Notes under the pieces: model-generated
The model's database searches: none
The model's input: only the letters and a program-made list of their open reading frames with translations
What the model was told of the DNA's origin: nothing
Made by a program: the position numbers and the translations under genes
Shown here: positions 43,784 through 53,752 of the stretch, in pieces
Layout of the letters: every line of letters begins with the position of its first letter
Numbering within the stretch: position 1 is the first letter of the stretch
Origin: Phytophthora sp. 'mugwort'
Taxonomy: Eukaryota; Oomycota; Peronosporomycetes; Peronosporales; Peronosporaceae
Length of the DNA stretch: 64,000 nucleotides
Reading direction: 5' to 3'
NCBI GenBank assembly: GCA_033558025.1
Contig: JAUCEF010000003.1
Coordinates: 496,001-560,000, forward strand

Positions 43784-45541
43784 ATGATGCCGGAAGCCAT
43801 TGCCTGGCACCCTGTGTGCTCTGAGCTTAAAGAGAGCGACGCACTCATCTTCATGCAGTGCATGGAGGCGTTCGTGCTCGCTAAGAATAAAGCCGTCTTT
43901 TCCACCGTATACGCATTCCCTACTCCGCATATAATGGGCTACAAGATCTGAGTTGCCGCCGCGCGCAATGGACGCAGGCTGCTCCCTACGTGTCATGTAC
44001 GTGGAGAGGCAGAATGCTTGCCTGCTTGGATCGCAAGGTTGTGTTACAGTTCGAGTGTGCTGCGCACGTGACAAGTGCAAAGCCTCCTCATCGTCGCATC
44101 CTCACACCCGCTCAAAAGGATTTGCAAAGCATATGGCGCGAGCGGGTATGAAGACGGCGCGAATCCACACGGCAATGCTGTTGCAGTTTGGCTCCGTCCA
44201 AGCGAGCTCTCAGCTAGCTCTGCAGCAGGTGCAGAAAAAATGTCGTGTGCTACTACCGCCGCATCAAGCTGGTGGTAGTGACACGACTGCCGCCATCATG
44301 GCTGTTGTCCGCTCCCAAGCGTTTATCGGCGCTGAAGAGGAGCACCAGCTTTTCAGTAATGGCTGGGAGCTAGACGGAGATGGCAATATCGTTGTCGGAA
44401 ACGGAACCGACGAAAATCTTCCTCGTGTTTTTCACGACGGAAGCCCTACTTCGTCAAGTTTCTCGCGATCCAGTTCGTTCATTTTTCATGTGGATGTAAC
44501 CTGTACGACTAACCAGGTCGTCTAGATGGTTTTAGAATGTGGAATTACTGACATTGCGAATACGTTTCGTTTGCTGGCGCTGTTCTTCACTTCCCTGCCG
44601 CAGAAAGGCCACTACGCTAAGGTACTGGCAGCGCAGCGATGGATTTACCTCACAGTGGTAAGCGAGCCGCTCGAGGTCTCGTATGTCATGGGCGACGCGG
44701 ATGATGCGCAATCTCAATGCGCTGGCTGCTTAATTTGGTGACGATTTCGATTATAGCCATCCCATGTGCTACTACCACCTGATCTCCAAGGTGTTCGACC
44801 AAACGAAGGGCATGCCGAAGGAGCTGGGAGACGCTGTACTCCGTGACATTTACGATATGAACTACAACAGGAGTCATGAAGAGTTGGCCAGGCCACGAGC
44901 TGCCGCGGAATTGAGCTGCTGACAAGAAACCCCTTCGCTGCATTCTTCCACGCGTACTTCAAACACGTTTGGTTGAACGCCCGGTTCTGCCGTTGGTAGT
45001 ACGTCTTAACGCCGCCCCAGTTCGCTACCACCAACACCCCGGTTGAACACTTTAACCGGGTTTTAAAGCGAGAATTCACCGCGCATCGCCTGATTAAGAT
45101 GGTGACCTTCTCCAGCAGCTTGCTGCCTGCTGCCACCAGCGATCAATCGATGTCCGTCGGTTCACTCAGTTGCCGAGGGCTCCAAAAGAACGTGCTATCT
45201 TGTTTCAAGGATCTCCTCAGCCAGAAACTTCTCCGTGAACACGTAATGAAACTAATGAGCGTGGACTTCCTTCTCCTTGACTCCAATCCCGACGTGACGC
45301 ACGTGCTGTCCACTCCGCCAGCAAGGGTGTACAGCTCTGCCACGAATACCATGCAGGAAGCGGTGAAGGTCTCCGCCCAGATGGGCAATCAACACCGCGC
45401 GCATGGAGGCTTTGAACCAGCCCGCCACTGGGTGGCCGGTCGGTATGGCGACCGAAACATGCCCGTTCGCGTATCACTTCAAACATGCCAACTGCGTTCA
45501 CCGGCTGTTCGTGATGTAGGTGCGCGATCGCATCAATGGTA
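43784..45541 (+). pseudogene. MULE transposase remnant with SWIM-like end
   Basis: Plus-strand pieces in MULE order: an N-terminal region (MPEAIAWHPVCSELKESDA; DGDGNIVVGNGTDEN near 44385), TFRLLALFFTSLPQKGHYAK (44560), YVMGDADDAQ (44685, catalytic Asp region), DYSHPMCYYHLISKVFDQTK (44755), VLRDIYDMNYNRSHEE (44845), TTNTPVEHFNRVLKREF (45030), and a C-terminal C-x(n)-C-x-H cluster CPFAYHFKHANCVH (45460-45500), the SWIM zinc-finger pattern. Several frameshifts and stops make it inactive. Same superfamily as 14683-15660 but oppositely oriented. Confidence 0.75.
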
Positions 45542-45877
45542 ACGATGATGAAGAGCTGGTGAATCGCCGGGCGCGTAAGCGATAGAGCGTCATCATTGGC
45601 CCGGCCATTTTAACACTGTATCTGTCTCTGTGCTTTGCTCGGCATTTGCACAACCGCAAACATAACTATAGTTTCGACAGTGGTGTATTTGTTGTCTTCT
45701 TAGTCTTCTTTTGCTCTAACCCCTCCATTAGTTCAGCGGTCAGTATTCGTCCACTCACCGGCGCGGTCTTCCTCTTCTTTTCTTGGCTAAAGGCAATGGA
45801 AGTGTCAGAATATCTCGGCGAAGAGCTAGTTAGCTTGCAACCACGCTGCTGATCGGAGGTCTGCCGGCGTGCCATTT
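45542..45877. other. Unassigned region
   Basis: Between the MULE remnant and the end of the next transposase. The first ~45 bp may be the basic tail of the MULE protein. Nothing else is seen. Confidence 0.35.
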
Positions 45878-46945
45878 CTAGTGTGGAGACTCATTCGGTG
45901 TTGCATGTTCACGAGCGAGAGTGGGAAGAGGACACACACACAACTTAAACCCGGACGTCACATTGTCGGCCAAATGGCATCGCTTCCAAGCCGTGCACGA
46001 GATACGCGCAGTAGTCGCTTTATCGATAGAGCAACCTCCATCGGCATCCTCGTCGACAAACCCGTTCACCAGAAAGCGCAGTTTGTCCTTAAAAGACGCA
46101 ATACAGCCACGTTGAGCGGCCGAAAGAGATGGGTAGCATTAGCTGGTAGACAAATCAGCACGACTTGGAGCTTGCGGCCAGCTTTATCGTTGAGCGCGAG
46201 TAGTACGAGGTGCATATATCCATTACCAGAATGAGTGGGCGCTTAACTGTACAATGCACGGCGGCAGCAAAACAACTTGAGTCACGACTTGAAAAGATCC
46301 ATGCTAAAAAAACCCGAAGGTGTTGCAGTCACACCGGTTCCTGGTACTTCACAACCTTTTCGTATATTGAGCTTCACCGTTTCTCCTGGCAGAATAAACA
46401 CAGGGGAGAGGGGCGATAAACCCCGCGGTTCCGCAAGCAATAATAGTCATGTGAAAACTGGTTGTAGGAGTGGCGGTCCACACATTCTTCGACCGACACA
46501 CAGCAATAACCCGCTTGCTCTTCGGGGCCTTGTATAATGCTGTTTCGTCAACGCTGGAAATCTGATCAGCGTCGGCGTTTTTCTCGATAATTGCTTTGGC
46601 GAGAGAGTTGAAAAGCTGGCGAATGTCCGAAAAATCAACCGTGTTGCGGGTCTTAGAGAGCGTCTGCGCCATGCGATCTGTAAGGTCTGGGTGACGCTCC
46701 ATATATCGGGTATATCAGCCGTAGGTAACAGCTCTACCGGCGACTAATTCAGAAATCTCTGTCGCCTTCTTCATGATATCCGACGTCCGACAGGGTGGCG
46801 CACAATTGGGCGGCCGATGATCCAGTCAAAGATGGTATGTTCCGTTTCCGGAGGCAAGAGAGGTTTGGGACCATAGCGCTGCCTCGTTTTGCCGCTCCTG
46901 GTGTTGGTCGTCCACTCCCGCAGCGTGCTAATCGGGATTATAAAC
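45878..46945 (-). pseudogene. pogo-like transposase, C-terminal part (split by Polinton)
   Basis: Minus strand, starting at the target duplication: IPISTLREWTTNTRSGKTRQ (DNA-binding domain), then QISSVDETALYKAP (first Asp), TFGFF..., KRPLILVMDICTSYYS (second Asp, near 46230) and ICLPANATHLFRPL (third block, near 46150), to about 45878. Frame breaks occur near 46730, 46350 and 46180. Its N-terminal exon lies 15.8 kb away at 62719-62810: the codons at the edges (TTT ATA on both sides) are in the same frame across the 6-bp duplication, so the Polinton landed inside this reading frame. Confidence 0.82.
46940..46945. repeat. Polinton target-site duplication, left
   Basis: ATAAAC immediately before AGTAGTGG. 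An identical ATAAAC follows the right end at 62719-62724. Six bp is the known Polinton/Maverick duplication length. Confidence 0.95.
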
Positions 46946-47196
46946 AGTAGTGGTTTACAGCACATCATCCCGCCCATTTTTTATAATTCCATCTGGATGT
47001 ACTAAAACAATGTTTAACCGATGAATTAGCGAAGGGATAAAACCCTATATAATTTAGGCAGCCTTGTCGATAGCCAACATGCAAAGGGACATATTTTCTG
47101 TTCTCAAAAGGTCCTGATAGTGAAATATGTAAAGGTGCATCATGTTGTGAATATAAATAATCAATATTTTGCCTATATGGATTTATCCAACTATCA
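46946..47196 (+). repeat. Polinton left terminal inverted repeat
   Basis: Begins AGTAGTGGTTTACAGCAC and continues to ACTATCA at 47196, matching the reverse complement of 62468-62718 with about ten substitutions and no gap. Weaker, gapped similarity continues another ~45 bp. Confidence 0.95.
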
Positions 47197-47449
47197 AAAC
47201 ATAAATACGTTCCATCCTAATAGATAAGTATAAAGATATAAAATATAATGATAGGATTCATATATAAGATTTCGAACTAAGACGATTCTATCGTCTTCAT
47301 TGGGAGCTCAACCAAATTACAACAGTTATACTGGAAAAATATGTTAGAGGTAATTACATCGCATGGTTAAGGCCTGGCAAGTCGTTTCGTAGAATTTAAA
47401 TTTTTTTTTATTTTTAAAATACGATGGGGTCGATAGTTTTAATATAAAT

Positions 47450-47695
47450 TTGTTCAGCGAGCATGAGATCACAAAATGTATCGATATCTATGAGCATAAA
47501 CAAGTGGCTATAAACAATACCAAATGCATAAACAACCGCGAGCATTCATTTCGAGTTGGGGAAGAGAAGCTCAATAACCTCCCAGAAAGGTACGACCCGA
47601 GAAGAAAGATTCAATGTGAGTGCTGCTCGATATATTGTCGATACAATAAGGGTAAGCATTTAATGACAAAGAAGCACCAAATAAAAATTATTTAA
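47450..47695 (+). CDS. Small Cys/His-rich protein of Polinton
   Basis: An 81-codon frame with no good ATG (TTG at 47450 is the earliest start-like codon), so the 5' end may be damaged. The C-terminal half has a single zinc-finger-like cluster, CECCSIYC...KHLMTKKHQ, a C-x-x-C ... H-x5-H spacing like U1-type or BED-like fingers in large DNA viruses. It is the first gene inside the left TIR. Function unknown; nucleic-acid binding is a guess from the finger. Confidence 0.55.
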   Translation: MFSEHEITKCIDIYEHKQVAINNTKCINNREHSFRVGEEKLNNLPERYDPRRKIQCECCSIYCRYNKGKHLMTKKHQIKII

Positions 47696-47853
47696 CTCGA
47701 AGTAATTAAGCTAACAATTCTGAATTTCATGATAATGTTATGAATTTCAGGCATATATTATGAATTTCGCAGGATTCCTCTGAGTTTCATAATTATATAA
47801 TTTTTCTCAGAAAAAATAAGAGGCTAGGTATATACATACACCCAACTGATAAC

Positions 47854-48154
47854 ATGTCGAGCGAACTAACTTTTGGAAAATACAAGGGCACCAAAATCGA
47901 AAAGTATATACTTCTGATCCTGGTTATTGTCGATGGATATTCAACCAACCCAGTCTAAATATTAGTGAGGAATCAAGATATCCCTCCACTCCAAGTTTCT
48001 TAACGATGATAATTCATATATGATGACTTGGGGCAAATATCGTGGTAAGACCCCCAAGCCGATTAGTCGAATGGATTCGAACTATATCGTTTGGCTTCGT
48101 AAGAGTCAATTGGTTATTGAGAAGTATCCTAAACTACTTCAAGAATTGAACTAA
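47854..48154 (+). pseudogene. ExoX-C-like (DUF3820-type) protein, two motif copies, frameshifted
   Basis: Starts MSSELTFGKYKGTKIEKYI, then after a frameshift near 47912 SDPGYCRWIFNQPS, and after a second near 47975 a repeat of the module: TWGKYRGKTPKPIS...NYIVWLRKSQ. The GKYxGK...DxxYxxWL pattern is the small domain found at the C-terminus of exonuclease-X-like proteins and in DUF3820, probably nucleic-acid binding. Two modules would sit in one ~95-residue protein. It ends 17 bp from the convergent capsid gene. A related single-module gene lies at the other end of the element (62111-62416). Confidence 0.65.
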
Positions 48155-48171
48155 GCTATTGAGTTTTTTTT

Positions 48172-49732
48172 CTAAGCGGTGAAATCTATTACTTCCCTGT
48201 AATACATCATAGCTTAGCTCCTGCTCGCTCACCACAAGGACCAACGGATTGGTGCCCTGGCATCTAGCTTCGTGCCCTGGACCTGAATCGCCTGCGAGAC
48301 ATCACGCTCCGTTACGCGGCTAACGTCAGCAATGAGAACGCGGTTAGTCAGCGACCATACCTGGTAATCAAGAAGACCATTCACGAGCTCAGGAGTCAGA
48401 TCACCGTTAACTGAAGCGATTTTCGCAATCTCGTTTGTGAAGTGGCGAAAATCATAGTCATGACTGATGTCGAAGGTTTGGTGGGAGCCAATGCGAACAT
48501 TGAAGTTGCGGATACTCGAACCAGGGTGAAGCGAAATTACCAGTCTTCTCGGCGAAAGGGAGGGAAATGGCATATTTAGCATTCTTAACAGAAGCTGATA
48601 ACTGTAGATCGAAAGCAGCATTGTGTTGCGTCGATTGCTTTCCTACACCAGCTCGCTGATAGAACCATTGTGCGTAGCAATCATTAAAAAAAAACGGACC
48701 TTCTTCACAGGCTTGGAAATGATTGCCTGAGGGTTCACAAGATGGACGAACGGTACATAAAGACGAGAAGTGGTGAAAGGCATATAAGTACCATCAATTG
48801 AAGGTTCAAGGGCATTGACGACAACACCCCCAAGCAATACTGAACCCCGCAGAAGCGCAAGGACACCAGCCATGGGATTACCAGTCGATGAAGCAGAAAC
48901 CATCACCGGACAGGTATTACTACTTGCGAGAGTAGTGCTGGAGAGATACATACCCTTCGATGCGCTGACAGCAATAGTGGAAGTACCCTGGTTGACACGG
49001 AAGCGTAGGCGGATCTGAGGGTTCGCCATGAGGTCTGGCCCCTCGAAAAAAAAAATGGGATGCAGGTCAGTTTGCTTGATCTTGAGCATGTAGTTTCACG
49101 TTCCCATGATCGCGTTAGCAGTAGCAGCACCAACTACGAAGGCATCAAGCGCCAATTGCTTTGAGATTGTAGTAGAAGCTGCAGCCGCACCAAGTGAAGG
49201 CCACGACGTGGAGAAATCAGATCCAGCGTTAGGAGGGTTCGACAACAGTAGCTTTACAAGACCATCATTAACGATAGAGGCATCACCAGATGGGCCAGTG
49301 ATAGCAAAAGAAGATGAGAAGGCAGTAGCATTAGTGTAACCATCTCCTGTGGTAGATGATGTAGCAGTACTATACAAAGCTGACTGAGCGGCATCCGGAT
49401 AAAGGAACGACTCAGCTCCATGCTTCTCAACATACTGAGGACTGTTGTTATCTGAGCTCGAATATTGTTCCAAAACAGCTTGTAGTCAGCCACATTCACA
49501 ACGGTCTTCCCATTGAGTTCAAACCACATGCTATTGATTTCGTTCCAGTTACCGCATTTGAGTGTAGAACAGAATTGGTTAGCTGGTAGAGTCTGGGTAG
49601 TACTACCGTTCTTCATCGAGACCTTGTACGGTAGCATGATGTAGGCATCGCGAAGACAAGCGAATCCTTCCCCGGGTCGCTCTTGAGCGAGCTCTGGTAC
49701 AAATATTGGTCGGATAGTTGAGTTTCGCTCAT
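48172..49732 (-). pseudogene. Major capsid protein (Polinton double-jelly-roll type), frameshifted
   Basis: Minus-strand start MSETQLSDQYLYQSS at 49732, then LPYKVSMKNGSTTQTLPANQ, FELNGKTVVNVADYKLFWNN, SDNNSPQYVEKHGAESF, DLMANPQIRLRFRVNQG, YMPFTTSRLYVPFVHLVNPQ, PGSSIRNFNVRIGS, VTERDVSQAIQVQG, ending VIDFTA-stop at 48172. At ~1.56 kb it is close to the usual length for this protein, which builds the icosahedral shell. Recognised from overall phrasing typical of oomycete Polinton capsids; fold not testable here. At least six frame changes are needed, including at A-runs near 48690 and 49050. The likely protein order is continuous, so the gene was whole until recently or the lesions are sequencing errors. 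Confidence 0.82.
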
Positions 49733-49780
49733 CGATGAATCTATATGGATTCTAATATACTTTCATCGAAATTAAATATT
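49733..49780. promoter_or_regulatory. Shared divergent promoter, capsid / protease
   Basis: Only 48 bp separate the capsid start (minus) from the protease start (plus). It contains TCTATATGGATTCTAATA (49740-49757), a nearly palindromic TCTATATA-type motif also found upstream of other genes of this element. Confidence 0.55.
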
Positions 49781-50091
49781 ATGGCTCATCTCATTAAGCA
49801 ATCACCAGCGATCATAATCTAATTGAACTTGCGGAGGGATTAGGAGTTCATCTGGATAATATATTCGAATCGAGTGAAATACCGAAACCGATCCCAAAGA
49901 AAGGTACGTAATTGGTCTTAATGAGGCCTCCTAACCTTGGTGTAGGACACTGGCAAGCGGTACACGATGGCGAATTTCTCGACTCGATGGGCGAAGCACC
50001 TCCGACAAAGTATGGAATCGGTAGATACAACCCAAAGAATATCAAGGAGCATACGGTAATTACTGTGGTATATGATGCATGTTTTGTGTAA
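49781..50091 (+). pseudogene. Adenain-like cysteine protease (PRO), broken
   Basis: Pieces: MAHLIK at 49781; after a frameshift DHNLIELAEGLGVHLDNIF and SSEIPKPIPKKGT, then a TAA (49909-49911), and in the same frame MRPPNLGVGHWQAVHDGEFL with the catalytic His (GHW) and DSMGEAPP (Asp side). A second frameshift separates it from NYCGIY-type sequence near 50061, carrying the catalytic Cys. This is the Ulp1/adenain cysteine-protease pattern; in Polintons it matures virion proteins. About 100 residues remain, shorter than adenovirus proteases but normal for Polintons (~100-150). One stop and two frameshifts. Confidence 0.78.
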
Positions 50092-50183
50092 CTGCAAACA
50101 AAACATAAAATACATCTATTAGATCGATTCCAAGACCTAAAATTTAAATATTCTTTAAATAAAATCAGTCATGAAATATAATC

Positions 50184-50408
50184 ATGGCGTTCAAAGAGGT
50201 ATCAATTTCATCGTCAGTCCCTAAGGCAAAGCTCAAGAGGGCACTTAAGTCTGGTACTCTCTCATTGACTGCAAATGAGTTGAGTAGTTCTGGTGCTACG
50301 CTTTCTCTTCAACCAGAATCGTACGCTAAAGCTCGCAAAACAGGTAAAGGAACGCGTTTGGCAATCACGAGTAAAGAGATTGTTTTGGATATCCTTTCAA
50401 GCATATGA
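50184..50408 (+). CDS. Small Ser/Lys-rich Polinton protein
   Basis: An intact 74-codon frame, MAFKEVSISSSVPKAKLKRA to the C-terminus IVLDILSSI. No known domain. The preceding AT-rich leader contains ATCTATTAGA (50114-50123). Its stop overlaps the start of the next gene (ATGA, 50405), suggesting coordinated expression. Probably a virion or core protein given the position between protease and the pVI-like gene, but that is inference only. Confidence 0.6.
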   Translation: MAFKEVSISSSVPKAKLKRALKSGTLSLTANELSSSGATLSLQPESYAKARKTGKGTRLAITSKEIVLDILSSI

Positions 50409-50936
50409 ACGGAGGGGGTATGCGTGGAGCCAGTATTTGGTCTAAGATATGGAGTGGTATCAAAAAGTCATTCAAATTTGCTAAAGACTCTGGCATTCTT
50501 AGCGGAGCAGCAGATTCTGCTGTTCCAGCTCTCGCGAACTGCACTCGGTGCTCCCCAGGGCGCTATTCCAGCGAGAGCTGCTATCCGCTCCATGACGGGT
50601 ATCGGAGCTCATTATAACGATAAAGAAGGAAGAAGTCTGACCATAAGTGATGTTAAGAAAGGAGCCAAACGTGATCTTGCTTATGCTAAACGAAAAGGAA
50701 TTCTAGCCGATGCGGTCGATGCTGGAGAGATATTTTTTCTTTCCAAAGCCACCAAGCCTGAACCTGAGGAATTAATCAAATCGATTCGAGGTGAGGTTCG
50801 TCGTCGATATGGAGTTGGCGTCGCCAACCCAAAGACAAAGAGATTTATAAAATGTTCCCAAGAAGCACGCGATCATATGGCTAAGCTCCGTGCAATGAAG
50901 AAGAAGCCTATACAAGCGGGGAGCTTTAGATTGTAA
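50405..50936 (+). pseudogene. pVI-like amphipathic, basic virion protein, one frameshift
   Basis: Begins MNGGGMRGASIWSKIWSG, a Gly-rich start then an amphipathic Trp helix (IWSKIWSGIKKSFKFAKD), next an Ala-rich segment and, after one frameshift near 50540, ARAAIRSMTGIGAHYND and a Lys/Arg-rich C-terminus ending KKKPIQAGSFRL. Total ~176 residues. The helix resembles in style the membrane-disrupting N-terminus of adenovirus protein VI, as proposed for related adintovirus proteins. The resemblance is composition and position only. It overlaps the previous gene by 4 bp. Confidence 0.55.
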
Positions 50937-50952
50937 CTTCCGACTCATTACG

Positions 50953-51695
50953 CTAAGAAAAAAAGACACAAGCAATGACTTTATTGTTTGGTCGAAGCAA
51001 AAGCATGATCGAGACCGAGGTATCTCGAAACTTAACCTTCTGATCAGTCTGGTTGAAATGGAGATCGTAATCGTCGTATGAGCACCGTTGTGATAGTTCA
51101 TCCAAGCACAGTGACTCGGTTTGTAGCTAATTAGTGTCCAGCCGATGCATCACCTCGATCGAATGCACCTCTGCAAATCCCCCTTCGAATTCGCCTTTAA
51201 GATTGCCACATATTCCGAATTCAATCATATCATCTTATCAGTTGCAAAATAGCTGTGGCTTAGGAATATGGTACTCAACTTGAAGTGTCTTCCACGAGTA
51301 TAATAGTGGGAAAAAATATTCTTCTGGAGTAGCTTATCGTTACTGTAATCGTCTATGATAACAAACTCAGGTTTATTGGAACTTTTTGGTGTACGACGCA
51401 CTTGATCAACGCTCGAGGACGTGTCTGGATCAGTGAAAGTAACGAAATCTTCAAGCTTGTCGCGAAGGTACTTATACAGTTCTTGGTGAGGATTGCGAGC
51501 AATAGTCGTTAAATGGGCGAACACGTGGGGTGCATGTTTGAAAATGAAAAAGCATAGGTTGTTTTTCCCACTGGAAGAGGGTCCAAGGACAATCATTCTA
51601 AATAACTTCTTAATGTCGAGCGCAGTGATATTGTCCATACCAGCTGTCTTGTACTTCTTACTTAATGAAGCAGCGAAATCTGGAATAGGTCTCAT
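50953..51695 (-). pseudogene. A32-like packaging ATPase, broken
   Basis: From 51695: MRPIPDFAASLSKKYK; Walker A is LGPSSSGKNNL with Asn where Thr/Ser is expected (GKN instead of GKT); Walker B is FVIIDDYSND; then TRGRHFKLSTIFLSHSYF, typical of FtsK/A32-type genome-packaging ATPases. A TGA at 51225 follows DKMI, and the same frame continues LNSEYVAILKANSKG, so a CGA (Arg) probably mutated. Later pieces (SYDDYDLHFNQTDQKVKFRD near 51060) continue to a TAG at 50953. About 247 codons in total, normal for Polintons. It would drive DNA into the capsid. Confidence 0.8.
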
Positions 51696-51746
51696 GGGTC
51701 GTGTCTTTCAATCGCTCGATCTATATAGATTGAGATAAAAAAAAAC
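51696..51746. promoter_or_regulatory. Shared divergent promoter, ATPase / fibre
   Basis: 51 bp between the ATPase start (minus) and the fibre start (plus), with the perfect palindrome ATCTATATAGAT at 51719-51730 followed by GAGATAAAAAAAA. The same TCTATATA core as at 49740. Confidence 0.55.
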
Positions 51747-53132
51747 ATGAGTTATGGTTTCTCATATCCTCAGTTAATATTCATATCAGCGATTTACAAT
51801 CCTGCGTTCTATCTAACGTTGGATACCAGCGGCTATCTGACCTATGAGTATGCCCAGACGCTTTACCTCGATAAGAATGATTATCGACTAACGTGTATTC
51901 CTGGTATCACCCCAGGAGTTGCAACACAAGGTGTAGCCCTCGTTCCAGTTACTAACAATGATATCAATGGTATTTTGGGACACTATCTTGTGTAAGCTTG
52001 ATAATGGATGGATCCATCGTGTCGTCTGCTCCTGCATACACTCTCGATATCACCCCAGGGACTGCCACTCTGGATAAATCACTCGTGCTGGATGGATCTG
52101 GATCTATCGGAGCAATTACTTCGCTGGCAGCTACTTCGCTGACCGGTACGCTCCAGACGGCGGCTCAGCTTAATATCACATCGCTTGGATCATTATCTGC
52201 TTTGATTAGTGCAGGCAATCTATCGTTTAGTGGCGCTTCACGGGCTTTGACCGGTCTATCATCGCTAAGTTCTACGTCAATAACAGGCGCCCTAGCCACT
52301 CCCTCCCAGCCGAACATAATTGTCATTGGCACATTGAGCTCGCTCACCATCAGTAGCAGTTTAACACTAGGTACGAAAGTGATCAGCGAGGCAGAAATAG
52401 CGGTCCTTGGTGGAGTAACCAAAGGCTCTGCGGGAGCCAATAAAGCTCTTGTCTTAAACGCCAGCAGTAATAGTACTGGTATTATGGACTGTCTGCATCA
52501 TCTCTTAGTGGTACCCTTCAAACAGCTACTCAGTCCAACACCACAAGCTTCGGTACTCTATCCGGATTATCAATCGGTGGCTCTCTAATAATATCCGGTT
52601 CATCACGAGTAGTCTCTATTACTGGAGCATCCTCGTATATCTATTCGTCATCGTACAGACTCAGTGGAGTAGCTATCGACCCGAGCGTGTTGAATGGGGG
52701 CTATGGCGTTCTCACGTCAAACTAAGCTCTGATCTCCGATTCATTTAATGTGATCCGCGTTCCATTTGGTGTAGCTGTGTCAGGTTGTATCTCTTTTTAC
52801 GGGAATACTCCAAACAAGGAAATAGTATATCTCTTTCGTGATTCTGACGATGAGGGACTCACCATCGGGAAGCGATTATTATATATATTCAAAGTGCTCC
52901 TCTCGATCGCATAAGGCGTCTCTACGACAACGTTGATGTAGTTCTGTATGATTGGATTGAGTCTGAACATCGTCCAGGGCAGGAGGCAGGGTTGTTAGCT
53001 CAAGATTTTGTTTCTGCTAAATTATCAGATTTGACCAGTGTCTTCTATCGAGACGATATTGAGGAGGGAGAAGATCCGTCGCTCGAACCATCAAAGCAAC
53101 AGTTGAACGTTGACTACAGTAGGATTGCATAA
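51747..53132 (+). pseudogene. Fibre-like protein with C-terminal Peptidase_S74-type chaperone domain, broken
   Basis: N-terminus MSYGFSYPQLIFISAIYNPA; then a repetitive shaft with units such as ITSLGSLSALISAGNLSFSG, TGLSSLSSTSITGALATPSQ and IGTLSSLTISSSLTLG (52000-52640), the beta-repeat style of trimeric fibres; a stop TAA (52723-52725) and, in the next frames, FNVIRVPFGVAVSG. The C-terminal segment APLDRIRRLYDNVDVVLYDW, EAGLLAQDFVSAK and QLNVDYSRIA (52868-53132) fits the Peptidase_S74 intramolecular chaperone, which trimerises tail fibres and cuts itself off. GSD at about 52869 could be the Ser-Asp cleavage site; the downstream catalytic Lys is lost in a frameshift. Breaks near 51993, 52480, 52723 and 52880. 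Likely host-attachment protein. Confidence 0.72.
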
Positions 53133-53207
53133 TATAACCTGAAGATGATTCAAGACCCCCTCGGTGGGTTTGAAAAAATTAAAAAACCGTCTAGTTATTA
53201 AATAATC

Positions 53208-53417
53208 ATGGGCTGTAGACCGAGTAAGGAGCTTAAACCGAATGTAACTACGGATGATTCAAAGCAAATTGTGGGGTCGACCATGCTACACGCTGAAAAA
53301 ATCATTGTTCTTGGGGATAGCGGTTTTCTCCCCACACAGAGTCCTGATGGGGAGTCTGCAATACTTGAGATCAGTATAAGCGACAAAAAATTACATCTAT
53401 CGAGGGTATCGAAATAG
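53208..53417 (+). CDS. Small protein with N-myristoylation/palmitoylation-type start
   Basis: An intact 69-codon frame starting MGCRPSKELKPN. Gly2 with Ser6 fits the N-myristoylation consensus, and Cys3 is a typical palmitoylation site, so membrane attachment is predicted. The rest (EKIIVLGDSGFLPT) has no known domain. It lies alone between the fibre and a convergent minus-strand gene. Confidence 0.55.
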   Translation: MGCRPSKELKPNVTTDDSKQIVGSTMLHAEKIIVLGDSGFLPTQSPDGESAILEISISDKKLHLSRVSK

Positions 53418-53481
53418 ACTCGTGCGGAATGGTCTTGTTTAAAGAGCGACACGCGGGGCGGGGGTCGCTGACCCGCTAGGC

Positions 53482-53699
53482 TTACAGCTTAAACGTCTTC
53501 ACAGTTTTTGTTTTTTTCTTTGGTTGGTAAGCCCACATGCGTCCTCCCTCAGTCTGAGTCGATACGTCCACCTTCTTGTTAGTTTTATCTAATCTGTTGC
53601 CCAAACGGCTGCTTGTGTCTTCTGAGGTCGATCATGGATGATTAGATTCTTCATGATAGCGTTTAGCTCAGCAACGTTGAGATCAGAATTTATCGCCAT
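53482..53699 (-). pseudogene. Small basic Polinton protein with TQT motif, one frameshift
   Basis: MAINSDLNVAELNAIMKN at 53699, then after a frameshift near 53600 SSRLGNRLDKTNKKVDVS, the motif STQTE, and a Lys-rich end KKKTKTVKTFKL (stop 53482). About 72 residues. STQTE fits the TQT core recognised by dynein light chain LC8. No other family signal. Confidence 0.5.
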
Positions 53700-53752
53700 A
53701 GCTACCAGCTGAGCTCGAAATGATGCGGGGATTAAAGAAGAATATGCTAGAT

